This document shows positions 1 through 12,160 of a stretch of DNA of 64,000 nucleotides, one piece after another. The position numbers were made by a program, and so were the translations under genes. The DNA is from Hevea brasiliensis. Its lineage: Eukaryota; Streptophyta; Magnoliopsida; Malpighiales; Euphorbiaceae. The stretch covers positions 53,174,773-53,238,772 of the forward strand of contig NC_079495.1 in the NCBI RefSeq assembly GCF_030052815.1, written 5' to 3'. How positions within the stretch are numbered: the stretch's first letter is position 1; every line of letters starts with the position of its first letter. Under the pieces are notes generated by a model. The model saw nothing but the letters and a program-made list of their open reading frames with translations, made no database searches and had not been told where the DNA came from.

Positions 1-297
1 GTGACATTTGGCAAGGGTTTAATGTGTTAACCTAGCTATTTAAGTGTGGTTATGAAAAGAAAAAATAACCAGCAGCCACTCCTCTCCTTTGTCACGCCAC
101 TTTGAGGGTTTTCATCTATTCTTCTTCATCTCTCATCAATTCAAAGAGATTAGCCATCAATCTCTTGAATTAAGAACACTAGAAATTGTTTCTAGTGTCC
201 TGCTTACATCTCTAATCTCTTAAAAGGCAGAACTTGAATTTCTAATTAATAGAAAAAGCTTTAGAAGCTGTTCAAGGGCTGCCATAGGTGTTCTTGG
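1..297 (+). repeat. Copia-O 5' LTR, left part (window starts inside it)
   Basis: This matches the distal LTR sequence at 17752-18051, 25650-25945 and 54905-55205, including the TATA-like CTATTTAAG near position 38 and the run ending in GGTGTTCTTGG. The LTR stops at 297, where a second copy of the same LTR begins with TGTTAGTAGTATGCCC. It resumes at 37533 with the duplicated bases CTTGG. The left part of the LTR lies outside the window. Confidence 0.85.
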
Positions 298-664
298 TGT
301 TAGTAGTATGCCCTAGAGCATATCATTTAGTATGTATCTTGTACATATTTTTATTAATAAAAGGCATTTCCACTTTTTCGTTTACATAATATATTTATGT
401 GTAATAGAAAAGGTCTATTGATATTTTGTTAGAAATATTATTCTTAAGTTGTTAAGAATATGAGTGACAATATTTCTAGCACAAAGTATCATAAATAGGT
501 TCATAATCGAGGATACTTCATAATAAGGACATGACTTATCCAGAAAGATTGTATTCATGTTTGTTCCCAAGTTATTTATATGAGATATAAATAAGATGGA
601 ATGGTGAGTCTCATGTCATATGACAAACATGATAGGCACTTATAAATGATAAGTAGGTCGAACC
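298..664 (+). repeat. Copia-I 5' LTR, segment 1
   Basis: Starts with the LTR tip TGTTAG and parallels the 3' LTR from 24155. It is interrupted after GAACC (660-664) by the solo gypsy LTR. Compared with 24155 onward it shows only scattered substitutions. Confidence 0.9.
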
Positions 665-2729
665 TGTGACACCCCTTACCCATCTACAGTATATCCGAGT
701 AAGCTATGTCACACGGTGTACCGGAACACTCTATTTTATCTTAATTAATTTTCATCATAATTTTGAACATAATTTGTGAAATATAATCTATTTAAGTCAT
801 TTGTTGAAATTTTAATTTATTTGAGGTTCCGAAAATTTTATAGAAAATCCGGCAGAGTACCGGCTTAAAATGGAGAAAGCAGTTCTTGGAACTCGTGAAA
901 AACACTTCCAATAATCATATTCAATCATCTCAAACTCCAATATCAAAATCTCAACATTTTTCAATTTCATTTCTCAATCATTCATCTCATGTGATAATCA
1001 TGTATAAATCACAGATAAACATTCACTTTTCCATTCAAAAACACAATTCTCATTATTTACATGAACATCAAAATACATTTCATAAGTTCAATTACATATG
1101 AGAAAATAAAAATTAGTTACAAAATATCAAAATGAAACCTAGTGTCCTACCAATGCACTGAAGATGGTGAAGTGACACGGACACTATGTAGAGCTGCAGG
1201 ATGGACTCACCCAGTCTGTGGTCTACTGGCCTCTCGATCAGTATCTCCAGAACCTACGCGTGGCAAAAGCAACGCGCTAAGCAATAATGCTTAGTGGTGC
1301 AATAATAAAATAAAAGGAATAGCAGAAAATAAATATGTATTGAATGTATCGATGTTTTACTGGTTTTGTACTTGTTATAATCATTTATTTTGTTAACTTT
1401 ATCCACTTTCATTCTTTTGGTTGCCCAAGTAACCTATACTGGACGACTGGACTGGATAAACGGGTATACTGGCGCTTGGTATCTAGTACCTCGGGCCGTC
1501 ACACCATCGGTCACGTATGTATCTCCCGGTGTGCAACAGAACAACTAATAAGCTGTAATGACAATAGGCACAAGGCCAAATATCAACACAAGGTCAGAAT
1601 GGCTAAAAGCCATAAAATCACAGAATGGCATAATGCCATGTGCAGTACTGCTAACTGAACCCTATTGGCATGCCAAACTATCCAAACCAATCTTGTTAGG
1701 TATACTAGGGCATTTGATACTTTTGAATTCGTCAATTTTTGAATTTCAAGTTTGGTGTCACTATTCACCTCATTGGTCAACAAAAATGTTGACTTTTGGA
1801 TAGAAAATAGGTACATTGGTTTTAACACCCCCAATGTACCACATTTTGCATTCAAAACTTGTTGGAATTAATCACCAATACCATTTTTAAGCTTAGAACT
1901 AAGGGAGCAAAAATTTCAGTTTTTGTACCCTAATTTACTGTTCCTTTAGTGACTGTTACAGTGGGAATTTGAGGAAATGGTAAACATTAAAGTTGTTCCT
2001 TATTTTGTCTAGTAGAATTTCCTTTTTTGAATCACTCCATTTGGAGTTTTGTAGCTCCAGTTGTGGTCCAAAAACCACAGCTGGCCGGATTGAAAAACTG
2101 CAGAATTGACCATATCTACAGTGCAGTGAACAGTGACTGAAACTGCCTTGTTGGATATGTTCTGGCCATAATTTGGGGTAGGTTTCTTCATGAACGTTGT
2201 TTTTCTATATCTTAACTTGTTGCTGTAAAAATTTCAGGTCAATTGGCCTACTCTACAATGAGTTATGGCCAAATGAACAATTACTGTTCATTTGGACATT
2301 CTGCAGATTCTAGTTGCAAGACATCCGGGTTGGGGCCAGTTTTTGGTCCACTTGCTTTGGTCTTTTGGGCATGGTTTCTTCACTAAAATTGTGCCATTAT
2401 GTGTCTAGTTTCATGTCCAATTGGTTAAACACCAATTTAACCTACACAGCCAGAGTTATGGCAGTCCAAACAGGCTGGACTCATAGCCTCCCCTGCTGCC
2501 CTCACTAGGCAGCATACCATTTCAGTTTGTAATACTCTAATTCACTTCAAATTATGGTCAACTTACCTCAAATGGTCACTAATTGACCATTACAATGTTC
2601 ACTCATCATTTCATAAGCTAAGTCCAATTTTCACTCCCAAAACCCTAATTCCCATTTCAATTTCACACTAGTTACCTTAGTTAACTAACTAATTCATTAT
2701 CCACATAAATATATACTTTAAACACCCTC

Positions 2730-2880
2730 TGTAACACCCTAGGCAAATCCCATATCGACAAAACACGGGAGAGATGCTGGGTTCATAAGTTGACAGTTCG
2801 TAACCCCTATTGACGCGTTTTAAAACCGTGAGGGCTTCAGCCCAGAGCGGACAATATCACTAGTGGGCCGGGCCATTACA
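2730..2880 (+). repeat. TRIM LTR 1 (151 bp)
   Basis: TGTAACACCC...CCATTACA. The PBS that follows is damaged (TGGTATCGAGCG instead of TGGTATCAGAGCC). Confidence 0.9.
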
Positions 2881-2966
2881 TTTGTGGTATCGAGCGCTCG
2901 CGTGCAACCTTGAACGGTGGTGGGGCAAACCTCAGCGAGGACGCTGAGTCCCATAAGGGGGTGGAT

Positions 2967-3117
2967 TGTAACACCCTAGGCAAATCCCACATCGACAAAA
3001 CACGGGAGAGATGCTGGGTTCATAAGTTGACAGTTCGTAACCCCTATTGACGCGTTTTAAAACCGTGAGGGCTTCAGCCCAGAGCGGACAATATCACTAG
3101 TGGGCCGGGCCGTTACA
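2967..3117 (+). repeat. TRIM LTR 2 (151 bp)
   Basis: Middle LTR, ending CCGTTACA. It is followed by an intact initiator-Met PBS. Confidence 0.9.
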
Positions 3118-3207
3118 TTTGTGGTATCAGAGCCGCTCTGCGTGCAACCTTGAACGATGGTGGGGCAAACCTCAGCGAGGACGCTGAGTCCCATAAGGGG
3201 GGTGGAT

Positions 3208-3358
3208 TGTAACACCCTAGGCAAATCCCACATCGACAAAACACGGGAGAGATGCTGGGTTCATAAGTTGACAGTTCGTAACCCCTATTGACGCGTTTTA
3301 AAACCGTGAGGGCTTCAGCCCAGAGCGGACAATATCACTAGTGGGCCGGGCCATTACA
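3208..3358 (+). repeat. TRIM LTR 3 (151 bp)
   Basis: Terminal LTR, ending CCATTACA, followed by the right TSD CCCTC. Confidence 0.9.
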
Positions 3359-4389
3359 CCCTCTCTAGTCTACTTTAAGTCCATCTAAACAATCAAAATC
3401 ATGACCCTCACTAGGCTGCCGAATTCCATGGGATGCATATGCCTAAGTTTTACTTTATTTAAGTTACACTTTCATGCTCAATTTAAGTCCCTAACATGGA
3501 ATAAGAAAGATTTATGTATAAATAGGCACTAACCTCTTGTAGGACAGAATTTTCCAAGCTTAAACTTCACTTTCTTTCCTTTTCTAAGCTGCCAAACACT
3601 TTAGCAAGGTTGGGTGACCAATTTTAGTGAAGGGAGTTAAAGGTTTTGGGGTAAGGTTAGAGAGATTTTCAACCTTGAATGAAGAAGGAGATGAGGGCTT
3701 CCATGGTGGTGCGGCTGGAATGGGGAAGAAGATGGCTGATAGGTTTTTTTAATTTCTTTGGTCCCAATTGTCTCTTTTATTAGTTAATTAAATGGTTGTT
3801 TATTTGTGATTGGTGGGAACTTTTAAATGACATCATAATGATGTCATTATTTGCATTATATTGATTTTTCTTTTCTTTTCTTTTCTACTAACTTTAAATT
3901 AATTTTTCATCAACATTAATTCATATTTTTTGTCATAATAATTATTTACTCAACTGGACAAGTCGGCTAAAATCGTCTTTGAAGGCGAAATGACCAAAAA
4001 TGCCCTCAGTTTGGCTTAACGGGTCAAAATTGTCTGTACCGATTGAAAAATTTTTCTAAATATTTTCTTGGCATTCTAATACCATAGGGACCTCAATGAC
4101 CCTTCTCTGGAGTCTCAAAAATTATTTTATGAATTTCTTCCCGGGTCTAGGGCTCCTAGTTGCGAGAACCGCAACTTCCCTCTGGGTTACCCATCGCTTG
4201 GGCACCGGCTCATTTGACTTAGTTGTATTTTATTTCTAAAATTTTTTCTAAATTTTTCTTATTAATATTTGAGTTAATTATGGTTCCTCACTTTAGTTTA
4301 AATATTTTTCCGGACGTTCTAGCTGTCCGGACCAACACTGGTCACCGGAACAGTAGAATGTACAGAGTTGCTACAGGGAGGGTGTTACA

Positions 4390-4429
4390 GAACCAGTGAC
4401 ACTTATGACAAGCACATGGAGTTTACTCT
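4390..4429 (+). repeat. Copia-I 5' LTR, segment 2
   Basis: A 40-bp island of copia LTR between two gypsy insertions. It matches the 3' LTR at about 24517-24556. It carries the right GAACC duplication (4390-4394) and the left ACTCT duplication (4425-4429). Confidence 0.9.
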
Positions 4430-7400
4430 TGTAACACCCCAAAGTTCGGTAGTGCGTTCTGCTGCTCCGGTGACTAGTGTTGTCCGGACAGCTAGGATGC
4501 CTAGAACTGCACTTCGATATGAGTGAGGAGACATAAAATAATGAAATACAAGAAAAGAAAGTACAAGAAAAACAAAGGAAAAATGATAGCAAAGAAATGT
4601 GACCAAGTTAAAAGAGCCGGGAAACCTAACGATGGGTGACCGCACCGGGAAGTCACGGCGTGGACCGTTGACTAGCCACTTTGCGGGGAACCCTGGAAAA
4701 TATTTTTAGGACTTAAATAGACCCTTGTTGAAGAATAAATATCATTAGAAAGATCAAAGAAAAATTAAATAATTAGTACAAAGAAAAGTGAGAAATCGAA
4801 AAACAGACAAAACCCGGTAATACCGAAAAATCGGGAACGTAACCCGAACAGGGGCATTATGGTCATTTGACATCCCGAAGTGTCTTTTGACCTAAATGTC
4901 CATTAAAAATAAATAGTATTACACTTAGAAAATAAAAGGAAAAATTAATTTAGTGGTACCTAAAGTAAATAGCTAAAATCAAGGTTAAATGTGGGATTAA
5001 GTGAAAGTTAGCTTAAAATATGATTTAAATTTAGTTAGTGGACCACTAGGGATTTAATTAAACATAAATATGGCTGAAGTAAGTCCACTAACCAGCTGAA
5101 ATCTCATCTTCCTCATGTCCTCTCAATATTGCCGAATTGAAGAACACAAAAACCTCCATGGCCGTTTTGGGTAAAGCTTGATCCATCCCCTCATTTCAAC
5201 CCCAAATCACCTAGGGTTCTTCATTAAACTTTGTCTATACATCACAAGGAAGATATTGATACCAAATTTGAGAAGTTTGGTGAAGGTTTAGCAAGTTACA
5301 ATCAAAGGTAAGTTTACACTTTTGAGAATTCCTTTGTTAAACTTTATGTTCATGTTATGGGTGTTAATTTTGTGAAGGAAATTTTAAAGTTTAAGTAGTT
5401 ATTGAGATAGCCATTTTTGGACAGCCATGGGGTCACACATTTAGTGATTTATTATGCATATAATTGATGAGAAATAATGTTGATCATGGTGAGTTAGTAA
5501 CCTAGTGAATTACTTCATGTTTATATGGTGATTTATGCACTTGGATGGGAATTGGTAAGTTGGATGACACTTTGATGTTGAAGAAGGTTGCGGCAGCTTG
5601 GGAACACTTGAGTAAATGTATATATTGAAGGAAGTGTAGGCAGAATATTGACCTAGAAGGATTGATGATATGTATGTAGATTGATATTGTAAAGTGTATG
5701 TAAAATTTGTAATGGTTAGGTGTGTATGTAATGGTACTTAGAAATTGTAAATGTGAATTATAATTGGTGTGTTGAGGGTAATGGTAATCTACCCAAAGTA
5801 ATGTTGATGTAATGTAGAAAATGCTTTTGGTAATGTACCAAAACAGATTGGTAGGTAAGTAAACAAATTGCAAAGGTAAATGTGTGTTTGAAGTGGGGTG
5901 TGAAAGGCATATTGAGGGCAGTGTACATTTTAGCCTATAACCTTAAATGTGTAACCTCAATTGGTATGAGACCAATTTGAGGTGAAACTAGGCACAAAAT
6001 ATGCCAACTTTCATTGAGAAACCATACCAAAATTCTGCTTGCAAGGTGACCTAAGAAAATGACCAATTCGGATTAGGTGCAATTAGGACCTGAAAAATGA
6101 CCAATTGAGCAGCAGTGAGTGTTTAGGCCATAACTCACTCAAAACAGGTCCAATTGACCTGAAATTTTAACCATGAATAGTTAAGACCCATACCTACAAG
6201 TCTTATGAAGACACCAAAGTCCAGAAATGACCATAAGCAAGTCAAAAAGCTTGCACAAGTTCGGGTCCAAAAACTGGCCGAACCAAAGTTGACCAAATTG
6301 ACCAAAAAAATGACCTAATTGATGCCATTTGACCAGCAATAGTGTAATGACCATAACTTGGTCTACTTAACTCGGATTGACCTGAAATTTTGCCCCGCGT
6401 GCAATAAGACATAGATCTACAAGTTTGTAGTTTTGACCAAAACCCGAAAACCGAGGGAACTAGGCCGTCCGGCTAGGTTAAACCAGTATCTCAGAATCCA
6501 GCAAGTTGCATTAAAATGCACTAAACAAGGAAACGAGTTTGGCAAAACGTACCAAACCTAAAACCCTATCGAGTGTGACATATTAATGACACTAAAACCT
6601 AATTTACCTAAAACGCATCGAGGGTTAGTATATTAGGTGATTAAGCAGATAATCGCTTCCAGTGAATTACTTATCGAACATTATCGTCAGAAACAATATA
6701 ATTTAGCACTGAAACACTTCAAATTGTGTTTCTCAGTTAACAAGGACTCAGCAAAAGGGAAAGAAATACTGAGTCAGGACCAGGAGACAAATATCAGAGG
6801 TTTGTGCACAACAACTATTTCTTTTGAATTATTTTCGATTGAAATAAATATTGACTATTTGTATATTATTGTTTTAAATTGTGGAAATGAGTTTGATGGA
6901 CACTTATTGATTGAAAAATATTGTGAATGGTTTGTAACTGTGAAAAATTGTTTGAATGACATTGATGGATACTTATTGATTTAAAAGCATTGGAAATGGT
7001 TTGAAACCACAGCTATCATGTATATTGATTGTATTCCTCATTAGCTTGTCTAGTGGGACGAATTGAATTCCCTCTCTGGCTGAAGTGTTGAGATGTGTGC
7101 CTGTTGAGGACGGATTGGATGAGTACTCATATTTTTGCTAGCTAGCCATGTTATTCCTCATTAGTCATCGACTTTTGGGACGAATCGAATACCTCATTAG
7201 CCATCGGCTTTTGGGACGAATTGAACTATGGATCATGATTAAGCTGTGTGTGATTTATTGATGTTTATTGTGAGATTGTGAAATGGATTTAAACTCTCAT
7301 TGACATATACTGTCTTTTAAATTCAAACATGATCTGACTTATGGAAATCTATTATGATATTGAGAAATGGAGTTTAAATTCTTATTGACCTTTATTGTCT

Positions 7401-8125
7401 TAAATTTAACTATGATTTTAAGTATTCACTATTTACATGACTTATGAATTGTGATTTAAATTGTATTTGGTTAATGTTGTGCACCACTGAGACATTGTCT
7501 CAGCGATAGCTTTATTCTTTATCGCAGGTAGAGAGACAGACAGGGCAGCAGACTAGGCTGCATATACATCCAGCGAGGGATTACTTGGTATTATGAGTAT
7601 ACCAGTATTTTGCATTTTGTACTATAATGTATGACACTGTATGTACATTTTGTTTTTTGGTTTTGAGCAGTTGTAAATTCAAATTGTACCTTGAAGTTGT
7701 AAAATAATTATGAGCTGTTTTGACTTGTAAAAGCTGTATTATATTTCCTTATCTCAGACTTTGAAAAATTTCTATGGAATTGAGTTGATAAATTGTTGTG
7801 TTGAGAAATATATTGGAGTTGAGATTTAGAACATTATTGATGTGCTTTTTACAGGTTTTCTGAAGAACTGTTTTGTCCAAAATACAGATGGCACTCTGCC
7901 AAAATTTTTACAGAAATTCCAAATAAATCAAATGAGTTAGTTGTTTCACTTCAGTTCACCAAAGTTTTTAACACCTGTAAATAGTGCTCACCACGGTAAA
8001 AGAAGTAAGAAAAGTTTTTAAAATCCCTTGTAGTATATTTAATGGGTTATCAGCAGACGGAGTTGGTAATTCATTAGGTATACTACGGGATCATGTTATG
8101 CCTTACAGAGGGGTAGGGTGTGACA
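4430..8125 (+). repeat. Gypsy-B 5' LTR (3.7 kb)
   Basis: No credible protein gene lies inside; short ORFs on both strands recur in the 3' LTR only because the DNA is repeated. The LTR has an exon-like stretch ending AAAG|GTAAGT (donor at 5308) and a possible acceptor ATCGCAG ending at 7527. It also has three repeats of CCTCATTAG followed by GGGACGAAT between about 7038 and 7221. Confidence 0.92.
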
Positions 8126-8133
8126 TGTTTTGG

Positions 8134-8145
8134 TGGTATCAGAGC
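8134..8145 (+). other. Gypsy-B primer-binding site (tRNA-iMet)
   Basis: TGGTATCAGAGC lies 8 bases after the 5' LTR end. It is complementary to the 3' end of plant initiator tRNA-Met, the usual minus-strand primer for these elements. Confidence 0.88.
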
Positions 8146-8315
8146 AAAGTTTTTAAATTCTGTTTTCACCTGTTATTTGAATGTCCTTTCTTCATAGTAC
8201 AACTGCTCAATATCATTGTTTGATACATACAGCACATTACATTATAAATATGCACTAATGAGAGTAAATCTCCTTGTGTTATTTGTTCAGGAGATCTTAA
8301 ATCCTCGCATTGAAT

Positions 8316-11051
8316 ATGGAAGAGGGTGATCGTTCAGTCGATCAGTCTATTGAGGCTGAGGTGCAAGGGGATGCCCCAGGCCTATAAAATGTTAGTGGTT
8401 CAGCAGCACCAACCCCTGCAGTACCGCAGTTTCCTGCTCAGTTCACTCAGCAGATGGCTGCAATGTTCCAACAAATGGCTGGCAATGTACCTACTCAAGT
8501 CCCAATACAGACACCAGTGGTACAACCACAGTCTCCTACGAGGCAGTATGACAAATTGATGAAGTATGGGGCTACAGAGTTTAAGGGGACAGTAGATCCT
8601 CTAGAAGCTGAACAATGGTTAGAGAGGATGGATAGGGTGTTCAAGAAGCTACATTGTACAGAAGAGCTTAGATTTGAATACTCAGTGTCCTTACTACAGG
8701 GGGATGCTTATGACTGGTGGAAAACCATTCCCCATAGTCTGGTAGAACCTGCAGTGCTAACATGGAATGACTTCCTCAGGGAATTCAGGCAGAAATATAT
8801 CCCTGATGCTTATGTAGACCAGAAGCTACAAGAGTTCTTAAGTTTGAAACAGGGGAACAGATCAGTGGCTGAGTATGAAAGAGAATTTTCCCGCCTTAGC
8901 CATTATGCAATGAGTCTACTCTCTACCAGCAGGGAAAGATGCAAGAGGTTTGAAACTGGCTTGAAGCCCAGTATCAGAGTACAAGTGCTCGGCTTCAAAC
9001 ACACTAACTTCTCTGAACTTGTTTCTCAAACCCTAGAGTTGGAAAGAGTTGAATTTGAGACTGCTCATGAGAAGAAGAGGTCAGAGAAGACAGAGAAAGA
9101 GGGAAAATCAGTAGAACAGAGTTCCAGTGGTCATACTGGAAAGAGGAAGAACTATGGGGGACATGGCAGAGGTGGCAAGAAATCTGGTAGGGGAAGATAT
9201 TCAGGACAGAGACCTCCCCAATCTGGACAGCAGAGTACCAGAGGTTCCTATCCTCCCCGCCAATGTGAAACATGTGGAAGAAATCATGGTGGGATCTGCT
9301 ACAAGGCTATTGGAGCCTGTTATAACTGTGGAGGCACAGGACACTTTGCCAAGGATCGCACCGATGAGTCGCAGAGTTGGACCACCTCCTACTCTGCAGA
9401 AGGGTCGATTCGAGCCACTGTCACCAGAAGCTCACAACCACCTAGCAGAGGTAGAGGCAGGGGTAGAGGTAACCCAGCAGGCAGCCAAGGCACAGTAAAA
9501 CACTCAGAGCAAGATAGTGCTCCAGTCAGAGTCTATGCCATGAGACAGAGGGAAGAGGCAGAGACATTGGATGTTGTGGCTGGTACCTTCTCAACTTTTA
9601 ACCAGAATGTGTTTGTGTTATTTGATCCGGGTTCTACCCATTCTTATGTGAGTGCTAGCATCATTGATTGCATTGTTGTTCCATGTACAAAAATGGACTT
9701 TGAGGTGCTAGTAACGAGTCCGTTAGGACAGGAGGTCAGGGTTAATAGAATGTATAGAGATTGTCCTTTGGTGATCCAAGGACACACTTTCCTGTCTGAT
9801 TTCATTGAAATGCCCTTCAGAGATTATGATATCATCTTGGGCATGGATTGGTTAGCTAGGCATCATGCCATGATTGACTGTAGGCTGAAGACAGTCACTT
9901 TTGGCCTTCCTCAGTATAGTGATGTGGTAATACATGGGGAGAGGCAGTTATTGCCATCAAACATCATTTCGGCTGCACTAGCCAGAAAGATGATCAGAAA
10001 GGGGTGTGAAGCATACTTGGCACATGTGGTAGACACCCAAGTGGGGAGTCCAGCATTGAAGGACATCCCTATAGTACATGACTTTCCAGATGTGTTTCCT
10101 GATGAATTGCCAGGATTACCTCCGGAAAGAGAAGTGCAGTTTGAAATTAATGTTATGCCTGGTGTGGATCCAATCTCCATAACGCCATACAGAATGGCAC
10201 TAGCAGAGTTGAAGGAGTTAAAGATACAATTGCAAGAACTACTTGAAAAGGGCTTCATCCGCCCTAGTGTGTCACCTTGGGGAGCACCAGTATTGTTTGT
10301 TAAGAAGAAGGATGGTACTCTTCGCTTATGTGTTGACTACCGACAGTTGAATAAGGTGACAATAAAGAACAGATATCCATTGCCTTGTATTGATGATCTG
10401 TTTGATCAATTGAAGGGTGCAACTGTATTCTCCAAAATTGATTTGCGATCTGGTTACTACCAGTTGAAGGTGCAAGAGCAGAGTATTCCAAAAACTGCTT
10501 TTAGAACTCGGTATGGCCACTATGAGTTTCTAGTAATGCCATTCGGGTTGACAAATGCTCCAGCTGCTTTTATGGATCTGATGAACACTATTTTCAGACC
10601 ATATCTTGATCAATTTGTGGTGGTGTTTATTGACGACATTTTGATATATTCAAGGAATGCAGAGGAGCATGACAGACATCTGCAGATTGTACTGCAGACT
10701 TTAAGGGAGAAACAACTATACGCCAAATTGTCGAAATGTGAATTTTGGCTGAAAGAAATCTCCTTTTTGGGACATGTTGTGTCAGCTGAAGGGATCAAGG
10801 TAGATTCCAGCAAGGTAGAAGCTATCCTTAATTGGAAACCGCCCAGGAACATCACAGAAATTCGCAGTTTTCTGGGTCTAGCTGGATATTACCGTCGGTT
10901 TGTGAAGGGGTTTTCTATGTTATCTTCTCCACTGACCAAACTGCTTCGGAAAGATGTAAAATTTCAGTGGACAGATAAATGTCAGCAGAGTTTTGATGAG
11001 TTGAAGAGGTGTTTGGTGAAGCTCAGTTCTCACTTTACCTACTCCGGGTAA
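8316..11051 (+). CDS. Gypsy-B gag-protease-RT polyprotein (5' stop, 3' frameshift)
   Basis: The natural start is probably ATG at 8316, but TAA at 8385-8387 interrupts it. From 8388 the frame stays open to 11051, with an internal ATG at 8454 giving 865 residues. Counting from that ATG: retrotransposon gag domain about 35-220; basic Gly/Arg-rich linker; zinc knuckle about 289-302 ([14 protein letters not shown], with Arg replacing the last Cys); aspartic protease centred on Asp391 ([10 protein letters not shown]); RT about 570-760 with Asp663 ([11 protein letters not shown]) and the catalytic pair Asp727-Asp728 ([10 protein letters not shown]). It encodes particle, maturation and reverse-transcription functions in cytoplasmic virus-like particles. 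A frameshift near 11020 ends the frame in a short non-native tail before RNase H. Long but not functional as it stands. Confidence 0.9.
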
Positions 11052-11393
11052 AGAATACACGCTTTATAGTGATGCTTCTCACAATGGGTTAGGGTGTAAT
11101 CGATGCAAGATCGAATGTCATTGCTTATGCATCACGCCAAATTGAAACCGCATGAGAGGAACTACCCAACACATGATCTGGAGTTAGCAGCTATTGTTTT
11201 TGCTCTAAAGATCTGGAGACACTATTTGTATGGGGAGAAATGCTACATTTACACAGATCACAAGAGCTTGAAGTACTTAGGCACCCAGAAGGAATTGAAT
11301 TTGAGGCAGAGGAGATGGTTAGAACTCATTAAAGACTATGATTGCTTAATAGACTATCAGCCAGGGAAAGCAAATGTGGTGGTGGCGCCTTAA
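11052..11393 (+). pseudogene. Gypsy-B RNase H remnant
   Basis: The catalytic-region motif SDASHNGLG is encoded near 11068-11095 just after the frameshift that closed the previous ORF. A second open stretch (11103-11393) gives the characteristic gypsy RNase H run: [20 protein letters not shown], then [25 protein letters not shown] and [10 protein letters not shown] further shift around 11390 ends it where the ADALSR-type motif is expected. RNase H removes the RNA strand during reverse transcription. Two indels make this copy a pseudogene fragment. Confidence 0.85.
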
Positions 11394-12160
11394 GTCGCAA
11401 GACTATGGCAAGTCTCGAGTTTCTCCTTTGTCCATGGTGTATGAATTGAAAGCCTGACATGCGGTTTAGAGGTTGATGATGAGGGACAGACGGTAGTTGC
11501 ATGGCATGTACGGCCGGTGTTGATTGATCGGTCAGAATGGTGCTCGAGTTATGAAAGATATCGAAGCTCTTGAAAGAAGTCCAACAGGCAAGAAACCTGA
11601 ATTCTCTGTGAGAGATGATGGTTTATTGCTACATCAGGGCAGAATGTGCGTTCCTAGTGATGTGGAATTGAGACAAATCATTATGAAGGAAGCACATGAG
11701 TCTCCATTTGCTATGTACCCTGGTGGAACTAAAATGTACAGAGTTTGAAAGAACATTCTTGGTGGATGGGTATGAAGAGAGACATAGCTGAATTTGTTTC
11801 CAAATGCCTAACTTGTCGACAAGTAAAGGCGAACATCAAGTTCCACTGGTTTGTTACATCCTTTGTCGACTGCAGTGGAAATGGGAGCGGATAACTATGG
11901 ATTTTGTTACAGGACTTCCAAGGACACGAGTAGTCATGATGCGGTATGGGTTATAGTTGATGATTGACCAAGTCTACTCACTTTTACCGATTCGGATGGA
12001 CTATAGCACGGAAAGATTGGCGATTGTACATATATGAGATTGTAAAATTACATGGAGTGCAGTATCAATTGTGTCGACAGAGATCCTAGGTTCACTTCTA
12101 GATTTTGGAGTAGTCTTGAGAGCCCTAGGAACTAGATTGAACTTCAAAGACAAAGATTCC
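11394..12160 (+). pseudogene. Gypsy-B integrase, N-terminal and core part, heavily broken
   Basis: Open stretch 11524-11748 encodes the segment before and into the zinc-binding domain (VRDDGLLLHQGRMCVP, then EAHESPFAMYPGGTKMYR). The second zinc-binding His is Tyr here, consistent with C-to-T change. The CLTCRQVK pair of cysteines follows in another frame near 11807-11828. The catalytic core between 11880 and 12160 is readable only in pieces across several frames. Damage density is higher than in the rest of the element, including CG-rich local substitutions that look unlike random mutation. Confidence 0.78.

Larger units (their letters stand above)
2730..3358 (+). mobile_element. TRIM retrotransposon with three LTRs (Cassandra-like, lacking the 5S segment)
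   Basis: Three 151-bp repeats alternate with two short internal regions of 86 and 90 bp, all between TSDs CCCTC (2725-2729 and 3359-3363). Each LTR begins TGTAACACCCTAGGCAAATC and ends TTACA. The second internal region has a clean initiator-Met PBS (TGGTATCAGAGCC) and a purine run before the next LTR. It has no coding capacity and must use proteins of another element. The internal region and both LTR ends resemble the Cassandra element at 51665-52311, but the 5S rRNA-derived middle is absent. Array-L LTRs show the uninterrupted target site. Confidence 0.93.
665..4389 (-). mobile_element. Solo LTR of the Gypsy-A type, interrupted by a TRIM
   Basis: Read on the plus strand it starts TGTGACACCCC and ends GGGTGTTACA, the reverse complement of a Gypsy-A-type LTR (TGTAACACCC...GGGGTGTCACA). 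Flanking TSDs are GAACC at 660-664 and 4390-4394. No PBS, PPT or coding region lies inside. Subtracting the TRIM and one TSD copy leaves about 3.09 kb, essentially one Gypsy-A LTR (3,081 bp at 40655-43735). This is the normal product of LTR-LTR recombination that removed the body. Short open frames inside are not supported as genes. Confidence 0.9.

Noticed and set aside
5502..5873. 123-residue reverse-strand ORF, identical at 14037-14408
   Set aside because: It lies inside both LTRs of Gypsy-B, so identity follows from LTR duplication. Low-complexity Tyr/His/Ile-rich translation, no domain.
6637..6984. 115-residue plus-strand ORF in the Gypsy-B LTR (shortened copy at 15256-15516)
   Set aside because: AT-rich, disrupted in the other LTR by CAG/CGA changes, no domain and no start context.
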